From positions 21,363,501 through 21,427,500 of the forward strand of contig NC_088111.1 in the NCBI RefSeq assembly GCF_036370855.1: 64,000 nt of DNA, written 5' to 3'. The notes beneath the pieces are model-generated. The model did not search any database. It was not told where the DNA came from and saw nothing but the letters and a program-made list of their open reading frames with translations. The translations under genes were made by a program, and so were the position numbers. Shown here piece after piece: positions 47,139 to 59,640 of this stretch. The stretch's first letter is position 1, and the number at the start of each line of letters is the position of its first letter. The DNA comes from Dromaius novaehollandiae. Taxonomy: Eukaryota; Chordata; Aves; Casuariiformes; Dromaiidae.

Positions 47139-50100
47139 TTCCTGCAGCATCGGGCTGACGAAGGTCTGGGGTTTGAACCTCCCTGGAGACAGGAGACAGT
47201 CTGCCTTTGGGTCAGCTTAGACTCTTCACTCTCTGTTTCAGCACGTTTGGCTGTGACCTTACAGCTCTGTTCCCACCATTGGCCTTACTCTCTCTAACCA
47301 TGGCTACTGCTTAGTGTCCTGGTGAAAGCCTTGATTGTATCAGGTAACGCAACACCTCACAGGCTCAGCAGGATCTTAATGATAAGGATTCTGGACATCT
47401 TTCAACAATTAGCAACAGGGCAGGATCTCCCAGGAGATGTGGATGTGAATACAAGGATGTCTGAGGGGGCACACTGCCTGTACATTCAAATACAGAAACA
47501 GACATTAATTACTCTGCATGACTAGAAAATCATTCAATTGCATCTACTGGAAATTCAAGAGCACAAATTCCTCTGATTGTTGAATGTGCCCATCCTTACA
47601 AGGTTTGATGTTTGAACATTCACCTCAGTGAACCTAGCAAACCTCCCTCCTCCAGCTCTTTACAAGATATTTCCCCTTCCACCTTCATATTCTGTGCTCT
47701 CAGAACAACCTGTTTTAATGAAATTTATCCCTCTGTGAAAGCGCTATCTTCTTTGGGATGAGTTTTTATAAAACAGAGGCAATGAGAACCCTTGTCCATA
47801 ACTGTTTGGTATGCTGGCACACTTCCATTCTCTTTTATATGGGGGGCAGGGGGGGAAGGGGGCTACGCAGAGGAAGGGAGGGGAGGAAGCAAATTAGGCT
47901 TCAGCAAGAACGATATGATCATTGAAGCTCTTTAGGAGCATGGCAGAAGCACATGAAAACAATAAACCTTATCCTGCCCCACCACCTTGCCCACTCTCCT
48001 TATAACTATGCCATTAGGTGCAATATGTTGCCCCTGAGGTAGGTCATGGTGAATTCAGAATTTTTCTCTCCTAACACTCTGCACCCCTGAGATTTCTAGG
48101 GGTCCTTTCTAGTCAGAAAGGACCACCCTGATCCTTGAAGCTGAATGGTCTGTACAGAACAGGCCACACAGGGAACTCCTGGCCAACAGCACCTCTTTTG
48201 GAAGGCATTCTAACATTCAAGACATTCCAGTTTACACACTGGAAAGGCTTAAGACTTATCAAAGCTAGAGAGATAGCAAGATCAACACCAAAAGATAGAG
48301 TACTCCATAAATGCCTACGTCAGTCTACATGACACCATGTCAGCTTTTCTTGCAGGAGACATGTTGCCACGTGCGCAGTTGAGGAAAGGAGGCCACATAA
48401 CACCCAGCAGCTTAAAATGAAACCTCTTAGCTGTCTTGAAATTCCAAGGGTGGTCTGAGCTGTGTCTGCTGCCTCAAGTCTTATAGGCAGGCAGGCAGTG
48501 AATACAGGCAAGTCGGAGAGCAAGATCTTGCCCACGTCAATGCTGCAGCCTCACCAGAGAACAGAGCTGCCACGCGAGGGAGGACACAGTCCAGCATGCA
48601 AGAACCCTCTGCTCAACACTTGTGCCATGTTCCTATTTCCACAGTCCTGCACAAACAGTGGTGAGTTAGTAGTCTGAAATTTAGCTTCTTTGCAAACCCT
48701 TATGCTATGGGAGCAGAAAGATCTTCTGTCATCACAGGAACACAGTTGAAAGCAAGTAGAGAAGCTGGCTGTGATCTCCTCAGTCCTCAGTAAACTAAAA
48801 TCATCTGCGCTGGTGCTGAGATACAAGATGTTGCAGGGGAAATTTAGGTGCTGCTGGAAGTGCCAGATTAGAAGTGCAGTCAGGTGATATCATAGGAGTG
48901 GGACAAGACCTTCTTGTATGGTGTGGACCTCTGTTTTACCGAAGTGAATGTTTATTGATATCCCCACAGTTTTGGCTTACCAAATTTTGCTATTCCCAGT
49001 ATTGAGGCAAGATGCCAATTTGGCCTCTCTGATACAGTGCATCCACCACCCTCTTCAAACACTGACACTGTTCTCGCCCATAGCACTTAGTGAGCCCTCT
49101 GGGTTGCTACAAGAGTGGCTGCATCTCAGCAATGGAAAAAAAATATTTCTTTTTTATGAACGTACATTAGAGTTTGCACTACTGGCAAAGTGCATAGGCA
49201 TGCACTTGTAGAGGAACGTAGAAATGGTACAAGTACTGTTTTTAAATGTAAAAGCCTGAAGACTGAGCTTTGGTTTTTAGAAATCAAGCTTTATTACCTC
49301 AACGTGGCAAGGATAGCCTCTCATTTTCTCAAGTTATATTCTTCTCAACTAGACAGGGTGCAGCACAATAGGAAATATCAGCAGTTATGTACTCAACCTC
49401 CAGAAACCCAAAAGGCCAATCCTAGCAACCCATGGCTGCTTTCCAATCCTCACTGATCTATTTGCTGGAGTTAGACAGAAAAGCATGTTGCCCCCAAGCC
49501 ATTCAGCAAACTTCATGTCCTGCTAATTACATCAATATAAATGTATCATCTTGGCTGTCAAACATTGGCCCTATTGACAGAAAACCACACTCTGCAATGC
49601 AAATGCAGAAAAACAATCCTTCCTGCTGCTGGAGACACACTTCTTTGGATCTTATTTCCTTTCCAGGGCTCCCCCTTCTCCCTTCTGCCCAAACACCAGG
49701 GCAGCAGCATTTTTTCCAGAGCAGAAGGAAATGGCACACAAAAAACATCCTCATCTTTTAAGCCACTGAACATGAACAAGTTTTGGGAACAACACTTGCA
49801 CTGTCAGTGTTTGAAGAAGGTGGTGATTGCACTGCATGAGAGAGGCCAAGTTGGAGTTTTGCCCCAATACTGGGATTAGCAATCCTTACCAAAACTGCAG
49901 GGATATCAATCACTCAACCTGAGTGCCACCAACACATGGTGGGGGGAGCTGTGGAAGCCAGAGTTAAATGTCTCTCATGTACAGACAACGGCCTTTCTGT
50001 CTCCCTTTACTTCCTCAGCTGCTATTGCTAAATACAAGGCAAGCAACAACACTCTTAATAGTAATGAGAGTGTGACAGAAATACAGTAGTAGCCTGCTTG

Positions 50101-52594
50101 TCTCAGGTAACTATGGCCTGGAAAGAGCTGCATATGCAAGAAGCAACAGCAAAGAGAAAAATGCAGGCAGATCCAGGGGACTGTTGGGGAGCAGGCAGAC
50201 TCTGGGGAGCAGGCATCTCACTCTGAAGAGCAGGATTGTGATGGAAAAGGAGGAGGAAGTGTCCCAGCCATATTACAAGCCTTCCCAAAGCTACAGTATG
50301 TATGATCTTTCTCGGCGGCTCAAGTTGCAGTGACTTGGCCATTCATAACAGCTTCCTCCCAACACAGCAGTCTCAGAAACAAGCCTTCCCTGCAGGACCC
50401 TGGGCTCTGACATGAGCTTTCCAAAACAGCCGTATCTCTCCCTGCTCCCAGGTCCGATCACATACAACCACAGCACTTTGTTCCAGACTCCCTGCTTTGT
50501 AAAGCCAACTCATTACGGGATGACAGACCCTCGTTTGGAGAAAGTCACAGCCTTCATTTCTACCCAGGCCCCTCTGGTTACAGAAAAGGTTAATACAAAA
50601 TGGAAGACAAACAAGACACAAGAGCATGGCTTCAGATGGAGCAGGAAGATGTGAGGAAAAAGCATTACTCCCATTTACATCTCACTTAACAGCAAACGAC
50701 CACCTAACCAAAGTAAGTTAACACAGCCACGACTGTATGAACCAACTAATTAGGGACTAACTAGGTCTCTCTCTAGGCCTCACGGGTAACCAGTGCAAAC
50801 CCAGCAAACCCCCACAAAACTACTGGGACAGATGAAAGCTACCTATTTTCCACACAAGATAAAACCAATCACTCTCAACTGGCTGAGACAACACCAGGGC
50901 CCAAGCCATTTCCTCCATAAAGCCAGTGGTAATCTGCGCAAAGATAAACCGTGCCCTCTGGTTTCCATCCCAGCAGATTGCTCTGGGGACTAGCTGAGTA
51001 ATCAGCACATTTCCCTGTGCATGAAGGCACTGAGGCCCCACCACAGGGTCACCTAGTCCTTGGCTAACACAAGCCAGCTCCAAGCCAGAGCAGGATGCCA
51101 AACTTTCTTTCAAGCAACTTTAGCAGCTTTCTTGTTTTGTTTTTCAATATTTGTTCTGATTCAAAAGACATTATGCCCAGCCCATACTTTGGGATCCCTT
51201 ATACAGCTTAATTTCACGTTAAGTAACCAGACTTCAGCAGGCTGCCCTTCTTTCCTACCAAAACAATACAGCTTAGCAAATAGAGTAAGTCACATCAAAC
51301 CTTCAAAGGCCTCTCCAGCCCTCAAACCCCACTGGGGGAGAAGGAAGCAATGTTGGGTCTTGCTTTTGCCTTGAACTTTTAAAGTCTTGGACATTAACAG
51401 AAGCTGATGCAACTTTAAACTAGTTAATGTGACCATGATTCTACATGTAAACGACAATTTGAATTATGCCCTTCTGACACTATAGGGTAATACTTACACC
51501 AAAGACAAAGGGTAGCAGTACCAGACATCTTACCTGATACGCTAACACAACTCATTCCTTGAAGCTCAGTCTCACTCTGATTCACTCATGCTCAAAGGCA
51601 CAAGCCACTCCATTTGGCTACAGGTCTCAAAAAAAATGGCCATAAAAAAGCCACCCAGAAGACTTTTGGTGCCACCAGATTCCAGTCTACTAGTCAATGG
51701 GCCTTCCCGCCAGAGGTCTGTTCGCGTTTATAAAAGATAGCAGCTAATACAGATTATAGACACTTAAATACAGGGAAAGATGACCCCGATGAGTCTCAGG
51801 TCACAACGGGCTAAGTATGCCAAGATCTCTTCGCTCAGATCAACAAGCGTTGCAATCTAGGATCTGCAGTCTCCTCAGGCCACAAGTCTATCTCCATCAA
51901 TCAGCAGCTGCATTCCACACTGCTTATCACCTTGGCTCCCTCTCAGTTAATCACCTTGTCTCCAGTAACCCCTGACCAATACCCAGAGGTGTCAGTGCAC
52001 AGATGCCCTAGGTCACACACAGTAAGCACTTTTAAGACAACCTTCTGTCTGACTATGCAAAAACCATGCACCCACATCCCGGGCCTGAAGGCCTACAGAA
52101 TGCTGAGTACTAGTTCAGATTTCCATCTGAAAAATTCAAAGATGAAATAACATGACATTTTAAACACAACATGCATGTTATCTGATCTCCCCAGCATTTC
52201 ACCAGGCAAACATCCCATAACATTTATTTCTTAATGCTTGAGAGAAAAGGGATGTAACAGCAGAATCGGATGCAAGGAGGGGAGATGAGAGCTGCTCAGA
52301 AAATGGAGAGGCCAACTAGTGTATGGAACGTTTTCCATCCAGTATAACAGATTTCTACATGCAGGATTTGGAGGCTGACATGTTTACAACAGAAGCTGAT
52401 CTGAAGTGAAGTAACACCTAAGGTCTTGACAAGGTATCAGGAACCCAGTAGCCTTATGACACTTCCAAGATCCAAGCATAAGAGCCAGCCAACAAATTTT
52501 AAAGGGAAAACATGCAAATGCTTTAGAAATTGGGAACAAAATTTTGCTAAACTCCCACAGAGGGATTTCTAAACTGGAGGTCACAGTGCAGACC

Positions 52595-52735
52595 TAAAAG
52601 GCAGGAGTTCTTGGTTCTCTTGAGGGCTCTGCTGTTGTTCAGCCTCAGGGCAGGCACTCAGCTGTTCTCTGTCTATTAACTGGAATGAGTAATGCTTACC
52701 TGCCTGACAGAAGATTGGGAGGCTCAATTATCCCT
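52595..52735 (+). repeat. MIR-like SINE remnant
   Basis: TTCTTGGTTCTCTTGAGGG, GGGCTCTGCTGTTG, CTGTCTATTAACTGGAATG and ATGCTTACCTGCCTGACAG follow MIR order (GGTTC, GGCTCTGCCACT, ATCTGTAAAATGGG, TACTTACCTGCCTCACAGG). This is the clearest MIR-like copy of the window. Confidence 0.65.
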
Positions 52736-53716
52736 TGTACTGCGAACAGAACGCACCACAGCAGTTCAGTTAGGTATTACAGTGCAGGGATTCATTAAGC
52801 TCCCAATGTCTCCTTACTGCTGCCATGTAATTTTTAAGTTTGCTAAAAACCCGTACTGGCATCATTTACAAGTCTCTCACAGCTGGGCAGAGATATTAAT
52901 AGGCCAGGCATAATCTGTAGATCATCTTATAAACCCTGGATGAAGCACACCACTGCCTGCAAACAATGACAACCCCAACTCCGCACAGTATTTATGAGAT
53001 CGCGTTCCTGGCTCCGATGGGCCCCCCATTCTCTGAGCCACGGTTTATCGCTGCTGCTGGGAAATCGATTTCCAAGCCCGGCAAGGCAGCTCAACTTCCA
53101 AAATGGATTTACAACCCTGAGCCAGCTAAAAACGTGTCTCCCCTCCAGGTGACCAGAGGTTAGGGCTGAGCCTGTCCTACGGCCTCGCGGCTCTGCTAGC
53201 AGGAGCAATGCCCTTGCGAGGCAGCACGCTGCTGCCGAGAGCCTGGCAGCAACAGGTGATGCCGAGCTCGCAGGTGAGCGGGTGTGGGGTGGCAGAGCCC
53301 GCAGGAGTGACTGCACTGAGAAAGCCAGCAATAAGCCCCCCAGGAGCAAGGGCCCGCCAAAGGCGCCAGAGAGGCTGCAAACCAGGAGGCAGCCAATGAA
53401 AGCTAAGCTGCTCGGCCCAGTCTCTCCCGGGGCTTCAGAAGACAGCGGCCGGGCCCGGGGCAGCACGGCAGGCAGGCCCCGGAGCCGAGAGGAGAGGAGA
53501 GGAGGCCCCTGGACGGCCCGTCCCCTCCTGGCCTCCGCCGGAGGCCCCGGGCCGACCCCCGTCGGGCCTCTCTCGACCAAGCCGGCTACAACGGCCCCCC
53601 GCCGCCCCCTGGAGGGAGCAGCCCCGGCCCGGTCGCGCCGGCTGGGCCCCGCTGCCTCTGCCGGCCGGCCGGGCCGCTGGAGCTCGGCCCCCCTCGCCCC
53701 CGGGACCGCCACTTAC

Positions 53717-54000
53717 CTGGGGAGCGAGGCGGCCGCGCTGCTACTCGCGTCCCCCCCGGGCCCGCACTTTCCCCCGGGCAGAGTAACTTTGACCCCGCCC
53801 GCCCGCCCGCCCTGCGCGGTTCCCAGCCGCTCCGCAAACGGTTTCCTCCAGCAGCTCCGGCCAAGCCTGCCCCAGAGTCCAGAAGCCCGGGCTTACGCCG
53901 CTACCGTAGCGTTGTACCCCATCCCCGCCTCCGAGCATTACGGCGCGGAAGCAGCGCAAAGGCCGTCGTGAATAGCACGATAAGACTACAAGCCCCGAGG
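53717..54000 (-). other. CAPN15: Probable noncoding first exon of CAPN15 (right boundary approximate)
   Basis: On the minus strand the bases before 53717 read CTCGCTCCCCAG followed by GTAAGTGG, a near-consensus 5' splice site inside a CpG island. The intron would run to the acceptor at 5431, about 48.3 kb away, making this the 5' UTR exon of CAPN15. The transcription start is not visible. I place it around 53.95-54.05 kb because ZNF143-like promoter elements cluster just to the right. No TATA box is evident. This exon could also be spliced to further noncoding exons in the large intron that cannot be recognised by eye. Confidence 0.6.
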
Positions 54001-54010
54001 GGCTGTGCGC
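53985..54010 (+). promoter_or_regulatory. ZNF143/THAP11-type element (site 1)
   Basis: The sequence ACTACAAGCCCCGAGG continues to GCTGTGCGC. It fits the ACTACA module followed by a CCC core and a GC-rich end, as in ZNF143 (Staf) sites of vertebrate promoters. It lies at the probable transcription start region. Confidence 0.45.
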
Positions 54011-54036
54011 AGGGGGAGCGGAAATTGCTTGCCCGA

Positions 54037-54060
54037 GCGAGGCGCGCCGGGAGTTGTGGT
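54037..54060 (-). promoter_or_regulatory. ZNF143/THAP11-type element (site 2, reverse orientation)
   Basis: On the minus strand this reads ACCACAACTCCCGGCGCG followed by CCTCGC. It matches the ACTACAAnTCCCAG pattern with one change in the first module. It faces site 1 across about 27 bp. Confidence 0.45.
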
Positions 54061-54219
54061 TCGGCGCCGGAGGGGTAGGAATGTGGGGAGGCCGCGGCTC
54101 TGCGCGGGAGGACGGAATCCCTGCGGCCGGAAAGGAGGAAGGGTGGAGGTGTCGGAGGCCAGCTGGCGAAGGGAACGGCGGGGCGGGGCCGCTTGGGAAG
54201 AAGGGCGCCTAAGTGCGGG

Positions 54220-54245
54220 ACTACATCCCCCAGGGAGCTTTGCGG
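54220..54245 (+). promoter_or_regulatory. ZNF143/THAP11-type element (site 3)
   Basis: ACTACATCCCCCAGGGAGC is followed by TTTGCGG. Both the ACTACA module and the CCCAG...GCnTTGCG core are recognisable. This is the best of the three sites in the island. Confidence 0.55.
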
Positions 54246-54750
54246 CCGCGCTGCGGCTCTCCAGCCGGAACCTGCAGTGCCGCCGCCGCCCGCCAGGGGC
54301 GCTGCTGCGGGCGGCCTCTGGGGCCGGGAGCCGCGCGGCCGCGGAGCGCGCCGGTGACCCCCGAGGCGGTGGGAGCGTGGCTGCGCGCAGGCCTCGTGGG
54401 GCTCCCGCCCGTGGGCCTTCGCGGCCGCGACGGCCCTGCGAGGGCAGCGAGCAGCAGCCTGCCTCTAGCGCTGGCAGCGCCGCCGCTCCTCAGCCTTCCC
54501 CCGGCGAGGCTGCTCGTTCCCATGTCCTCGAGGTGGGCCGGGCTGCTGACTGCTACGGGGAGCTGCGGGGTCACCAGCAGAGCTGGGAGTCTGGCCTTGG
54601 CAGAGCTGCCCTCCTCCTCCTGGGGCTGCTGAGAGGGGCGCTGGCAACCCGCGAAAGCTACAGCCGCCTGCCTCCGGGGAGGCAGCAGCGCTACGCAGTG
54701 GGGCGACTCGTACCCCCAGGAATGCTCTTCTGGACCTGCAGAGTCAGTGC

Positions 54751-57700
54751 GGTGGGGAGTTCCACGCTGTCAGGAGAAACGAGACTGCACGGGAGGTGCC
54801 AAGCTTCCTAATTCTTACGAAAAGTGAGATGTTAGAGTTTTTTGAGTCTCTGAAAGTAATTAATACATTATGACAAACAATATTAATGTATGTCTAATTA
54901 CACTTTTGGGGGCAGGAGGAAATCTGTACAAAATAAAAAGATGTGACAGTTCTTCCATGAGAATGCAGAGCCTTTCCCAGAGCATTTGTGCTAGCAGTGC
55001 AGGAGACTTCAAGGTAAGGAACCTGCCCAGCCCTGATCTATTCCCTAGCAGAGCCCTGAAGGCCTAGTGGGCAGATCTGCTGTTTCCAGTCATTCAGTGC
55101 TTTCAGGACTATGTTCAAGTCTTCATCACAGGCAAGTTATGTAGTCTTGAGCTCTTGGACAAAATAAGAGTATAGACCTTGCCTTTCGAAGCTACATGAT
55201 CCACTAACATTCTCAAACTTTGCTCAGCAACTCAGAGCATCTGACAACTAATACCACAGGATAAGCGATCTTGTTTCACTTCCTCAGGGAAAACACCAGC
55301 TATTATGAGATGAAGGATAAAAACACTGATGTTTTCAGTGCGGAGATCGGAACCCAAGGGCTGAGCAAAACCAGTGTTTGTGGTGTGGGAGTGACTGTTC
55401 CCACCCCTCCATGCCTGTCCTGCCTCAGGTGCAGGGATAGCCCAGCTGCTTTGGAAGGAGCTACTGAATACTTGCTAATTATGACAGTTAATGACCTTGT
55501 GTCATGACCTTGTTAATGGCGGTACATTAACAAAATCTGAAATTGGCACTGGGTTACCTCAACCCTTTAGGCAACCGGAAGCCTTTTTTCAGCCTTGGAT
55601 TTGCAAGGAGCCATGGTCATGGGCTAGCAGAGTGTGTAGATGCACAGCAGTGGGAGTAGTAACCTTGGCAAACCTCTCAAGAGAAGCTTTCCCATTGTGA
55701 ATTGCAGCCCTGAGACGCTGTAGTGCTAGCCCTTGAGGTGCGACTGTGCTACCAGATACATGCAGGTTAGAGCCTGCCTTCCAGTTCACCTTCAAATCTA
55801 AACCTACCCTCTTTGACCACATGGATTGTCCACCGCCTTCCGCACTCACCTGTTTAAACTAAGAAGCACCTTCAAGCCATCACACTACATGGAGGTGAGA
55901 AGTGGGAGTAATGGCTGTTTTTGCCAATTTCCAAAATTCAGTGCTGAACCAGGAGTGAGTGCATGAAGTACTGTACTGTCTGCCCAGCAGGACCCTAGGG
56001 AAGTTGTGTGTGCCCCACTTACCTAGTGTGATTCCCCCAGTAAATTAAGAGCCCTGGGTAGGGCACAGTTTCCGCTCTAGGCTGAGCCATCTCCCTGTCT
56101 TTTTGGTGGCATGTTTTAGCAGGGGGAATTGAACAGGTAACCAACACCACTTTTACATGCTTAGAATTACCATCACCAGCTGCAATCATTTCAAGGAGTG
56201 TTGGACCACAGTCTTTCTTCACCTCAGCCAAATTGGGCTCGGACATTTCCTCTACTAATCCTGCCACTGAGAGCTAAATGTATTAAATGAGCAGGCTGAG
56301 ATTTCCCTATATACTCCTACATGGTATGTCCTTGTGATAACTGCTGGACTGCAAGAGCCTTCCATAGCGCAGTGCTGTCAGGGTTGCACAACTTGCAATT
56401 TTAGCATCTTTGTTCCCAAGTAACATGTTAGCATCCTTGTTGCTATTCTGTTGTCAGTTGGGGTGACAGGACCTGACAAAGAATTGACTGCAGACAAACT
56501 GATGTTGCCCTAATGTTTCTGCCTTTCTGTCTCTGACTTCTTGAGGTGTGTCATGCAGACTGAATTGGCCTTGTTTTCTAGAAGATTTGCAAAGTGTAAC
56601 AACAGTATGGATGGCCTGTCTAACATACGTAATCATGGAAAAATAGACATGAAATTTAGACTACAGTTAAGAGAAGAAAAAGTCTTTGTATCTGAGGAAG
56701 TCCATTAACTGGAAATGACTTAATGCAGAGCAATTCAAATAATGTTAAAAACAACCACACTTTTTTTCTAATGTCTTACTGGGATCTTCAGAATTTCTGT
56801 TTTTTTCTTAGATAAGCCTTTTTTTTTCACTGCACTCAGCAATTGGGAAAATAAACCTGACTACATTGTGTGATTGTAAATCCTCAAACATTCTTAGATC
56901 TTGCTGTAAAAACATAAAGATTGGAAGTAATTTTCATTGTTTTTTTAAAACCTAAGTATCAGTTTGACTCTGTTGTTTTGTGCATACCCCATTAAAATGT
57001 CCTGCTGATTATAATTATTATTTCAAACATTTTTTCATGCCTGCATGTTCTGACATGTGCAACTTTTAATATTAGTACTGCAGGAGATGTGAAGATGCAT
57101 AGATGCCAAATGATGGACTTACTTAAAAGACCTTGGGGTGTTCAATGATGCAGAAGAAGCAAATACTAATTTACCTTACTCTTTTTGTGTAAGTAATATA
57201 TTTTACACAGCAAAATGATGTAATTGTATTTTTAATTTATCTGAAGTAACTTCTTCCAAAGGGTACCACTGTCTGAAAGAACTTTAATTTTTGCTCTCTA
57301 ATTATGGCTTGCAAACTTACAGGTGTGGCCATGCTGCAGATATCCTCTATGGAGGGGAGGAAATATCTTCTTCAGAAAACATGAAATAACAGTGAGATGT
57401 TGGCATATACATCTTACGCTACATTCTCAGAACTGTGTTACTGTGATTTTTGAATGGTTCCTCTGCAGTTTCAGGACTTAGTTCTTCACTTCAAAACTTA
57501 AGAAAAGCAATGACTGGTATTGAAATATGCAAAAAGCCTGCTTGATGCCTTCCATCACATAGGCACAATTAGGCTGTGCATCTGTTGTGATTTCACTCCT
57601 TAGTTACTAAATCTGATTATTCATCACGCACAAAAAAGAGATATTTTCTTGAAAAGTTGGGTTAGCCAACAGGCTAAAAAAGTATTGTATAAATTCCTGT

Positions 57701-57959
57701 GCTTGTTACTGTGGCTCAGGCTTTGGTTCCTGTTTGCCTTTCTTTTCTGGATAGTTCATCACTTTACAAAGAATCTCCTTCACTTTGTAGTTTAGTCCCC
57801 TTTACAGACAAATGTATCTTATAATTGTTTTCATAAATTGATATAAGCTCCATTTTAAAATATTGAAAGCCACTTCCAGAATTTCCTTTCCCGGGATTCA
57901 GAGCCTTCTGAATTCTGACCTGAATTTATTAATGGATGCTTCATGTTCCTTTGCCAGCA
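54751..57959. other. AT-rich intergenic DNA upstream of CAPN15
   Basis: CpG density drops sharply at the right edge of the island, and the DNA becomes AT-rich with T-runs. No supported gene was found. An exon-like block (54916-55013) on the plus strand is bounded by AG and GTAAGG but has no recognisable coding content. Short open frames show no family features. Confidence 0.6.
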
Positions 57960-58310
57960 TTGCCTGTGAGCTTAAATAGTCCTCTGTCCCTAGAGTAACT
58001 TCTGATATGTACAACAATCATACTTCCTGTGTCTTAGTTTTGGTAAATTAAATTCTTCTAGTGTCTTTTTAAATGATAGGTACTTCATTCTTTGGGCATC
58101 TTAATAGCCTGTCTTTGTAGTTCTTTCTTTGAATCCGAATTCCATTTTTTAAAATGAGACCAGAGTCATCCACATATTTCATATATCACTCAATGCCATA
58201 TGAATGCCATACATGAATTCTGCTAGGAAAGTATTGCTTTTTCCATGGTTCTATTGCACTGGTGAATTATTAATCTGTGATTAACTGATACTGTTTGTTT
58301 TATGTCTGGA
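57960..58310 (-). mobile_element. Degenerate antisense LINE remnant, L3/CR1-like
   Basis: The plus strand reads AGTGTCTTTTTAAATGATAG, TTCATTCTTTGGGCATCTTA, AGCCTGTCTTTGTAGTTC and AAAATGAGACCAGAGTC. In order this resembles the antisense 3' region of L3/CR1 LINEs (ATTCCTTTGATCATCTTAGTAGCCC ... GAGACCAGAACTG). It is strongly eroded and its limits are uncertain. Confidence 0.4.
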
Positions 58311-59640
58311 TAGGAAATTTGTGATGATTTCCATATTTACTAAACCCTGATTAAGAGCAGAAATTGTTGCTATTAATCCTCGGTGCCAGAATAGTGTTCC
58401 TAGTCTCTCCTCCTGGGTGCTACTTGAGGATACTACTGACCTGCATGTTCATGTTCTTTGAGAACTCTGCAATAAAAATGAAAAATACATTCATATAGTG
58501 AAGGATAGTTGAGAATTTCTTTACATGTCCTTTTTTTTTGGTTTGCTCATCACCTTTTCTTTTTTTAACATTTCCTGGACCATGAATGAAAGTGTTAACT
58601 GGCTTGTTAAGAGATCTGCTTGGAAAAAAAAGTCGTATGGGATATGGTCCTGGGGAGAAGAGGGGTCCAGGAAGGCTGGTTGGTTTTCAAGGATCGCCTC
58701 CTCCAGGCTGCAGCCTAGTCCCTCTCCGCTTCCAGAAAGTCAAGCAAAGGTGGCAGGAGGCCTCCATGAATGAATAAGGAGCTCCTGACAAAACTCACAC
58801 ATAAAAAGGAAGCATACAAGAGCTGAAAGCAGGGCCAGGTGACCCAGACATCTGTCCAAGCATGCAGGGATGGGGTTAGGAAAGCCAAAGCTCACCTGGA
58901 AATGGACCTGGTGAGGGATATGAAGGCAACAAGAAAGGCTTCTACAGGTGTATTGGCAGCAAAAGGAAGACTAGAAAAGATGTAAGCCGAGCCTGCTGCT
59001 GAGTGGGGAGGGGACCTGGTGACAGGGGACATAGAAAAGGTCAAGGTACTGAACACCTTTTTCGCTTTTGTCTTTACTGGTAAGATCTGCCTTCAGGAAT
59101 CCAAGGCCCCTGAGACCAGTGGGAAAGTCTGGAGCAAGCAAGACTTTGGGACACGGCCAAGTACATGGAAGCTGATGGGATACATGCACAAGTGCTTAGG
59201 CAGCTGATTGATTCGTTGCAATTTCAATTGTCTTTGAAAGGTCACGGTGGCTGTGGGAGGTTCCAGAGGACTGAAAGAAAGCAAATGTCACTCCTATTCA
59301 AGAAGGCCAAGAGAGATTATCCAGGGAACTATGGGCCAGTCAGCCTCCCCTTGATGCCTGGGAAGGTGATGGAGAAAATCCTCTTGGAAACCATTTCCAA
59401 ATGTATGAAGGACAAGAAAGTGATCAGGAGTAGTCAGCATGGATTTACTAAGGGGAAATCATGACTGACTGATCTGATAGCCTTCTGTGATGACATGGCT
59501 GGCTCAGTGGATAGAGCAGTGAATGTTTATCTTGACTTTAGTAAGGCTTTCAGCACCGTCTCCCGTGACATCCTCATGGACAAACTGGTGAGGTATGGGC
59601 TAGATAAGAGAATAGTGAGGTGGACTGAAAACTGGCTGAA

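Larger units (their letters stand above)
41851..53716 (-). other. CAPN15 first intron, 5' portion: repeat remnants only
   Basis: About 12 kb without a supported exon, ending at the splice donor of the presumed first exon. The content is an A-rich run at 43717-43751, a CR1-like tail at 44150-44262, a G-rich patch near 47840 and a MIR-like copy at 52595-52735. A 261-codon minus-strand frame (53712-52927) starts just inside the intron and runs out of the CpG island. It matches no protein family that I know and is probably a by-product of GC content. Confidence 0.65.
53200..54750 (-). promoter_or_regulatory. CpG-island promoter region of CAPN15
   Basis: This is the only long stretch of the window that is very GC-rich and dense in CpG, with repeated GCGGCC, GGGGCGGGG and CCGG-type words. 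The DNA on both sides is CpG-poor. It contains a strong minus-strand splice donor (53711-53716) and three ZNF143/THAP11-like elements (53985, 54037, 54220), and a GC-box (GGGGCGGGGCC) near 54180. CpG-island promoters without TATA boxes are the usual promoter type of broadly expressed genes. Open frames of 200-270 codons on both strands here are expected from the GC content and do not resemble proteins I know. Confidence 0.75.

Noticed and set aside
47150-47185. tRNA-like TTTGAACCTCC word suggesting a tRNA gene
   Set aside because: No cloverleaf stems or A-box could be found around it.
52927-53712. 261-codon open frame on the minus strand running out of the CpG island
   Set aside because: Its composition is that of GC-rich DNA (Arg, Gly, Pro, Ala), it shows no domain, and it starts within the presumed intron a few bases past the splice donor. 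It is best explained by GC content.
54005-54811. 268-codon open frame on the plus strand in the CpG island
   Set aside because: Low-complexity Arg/Gly/Ala translation without family resemblance; stop codons are rare in such GC-rich DNA. Overlapping frames on both strands are equally open.
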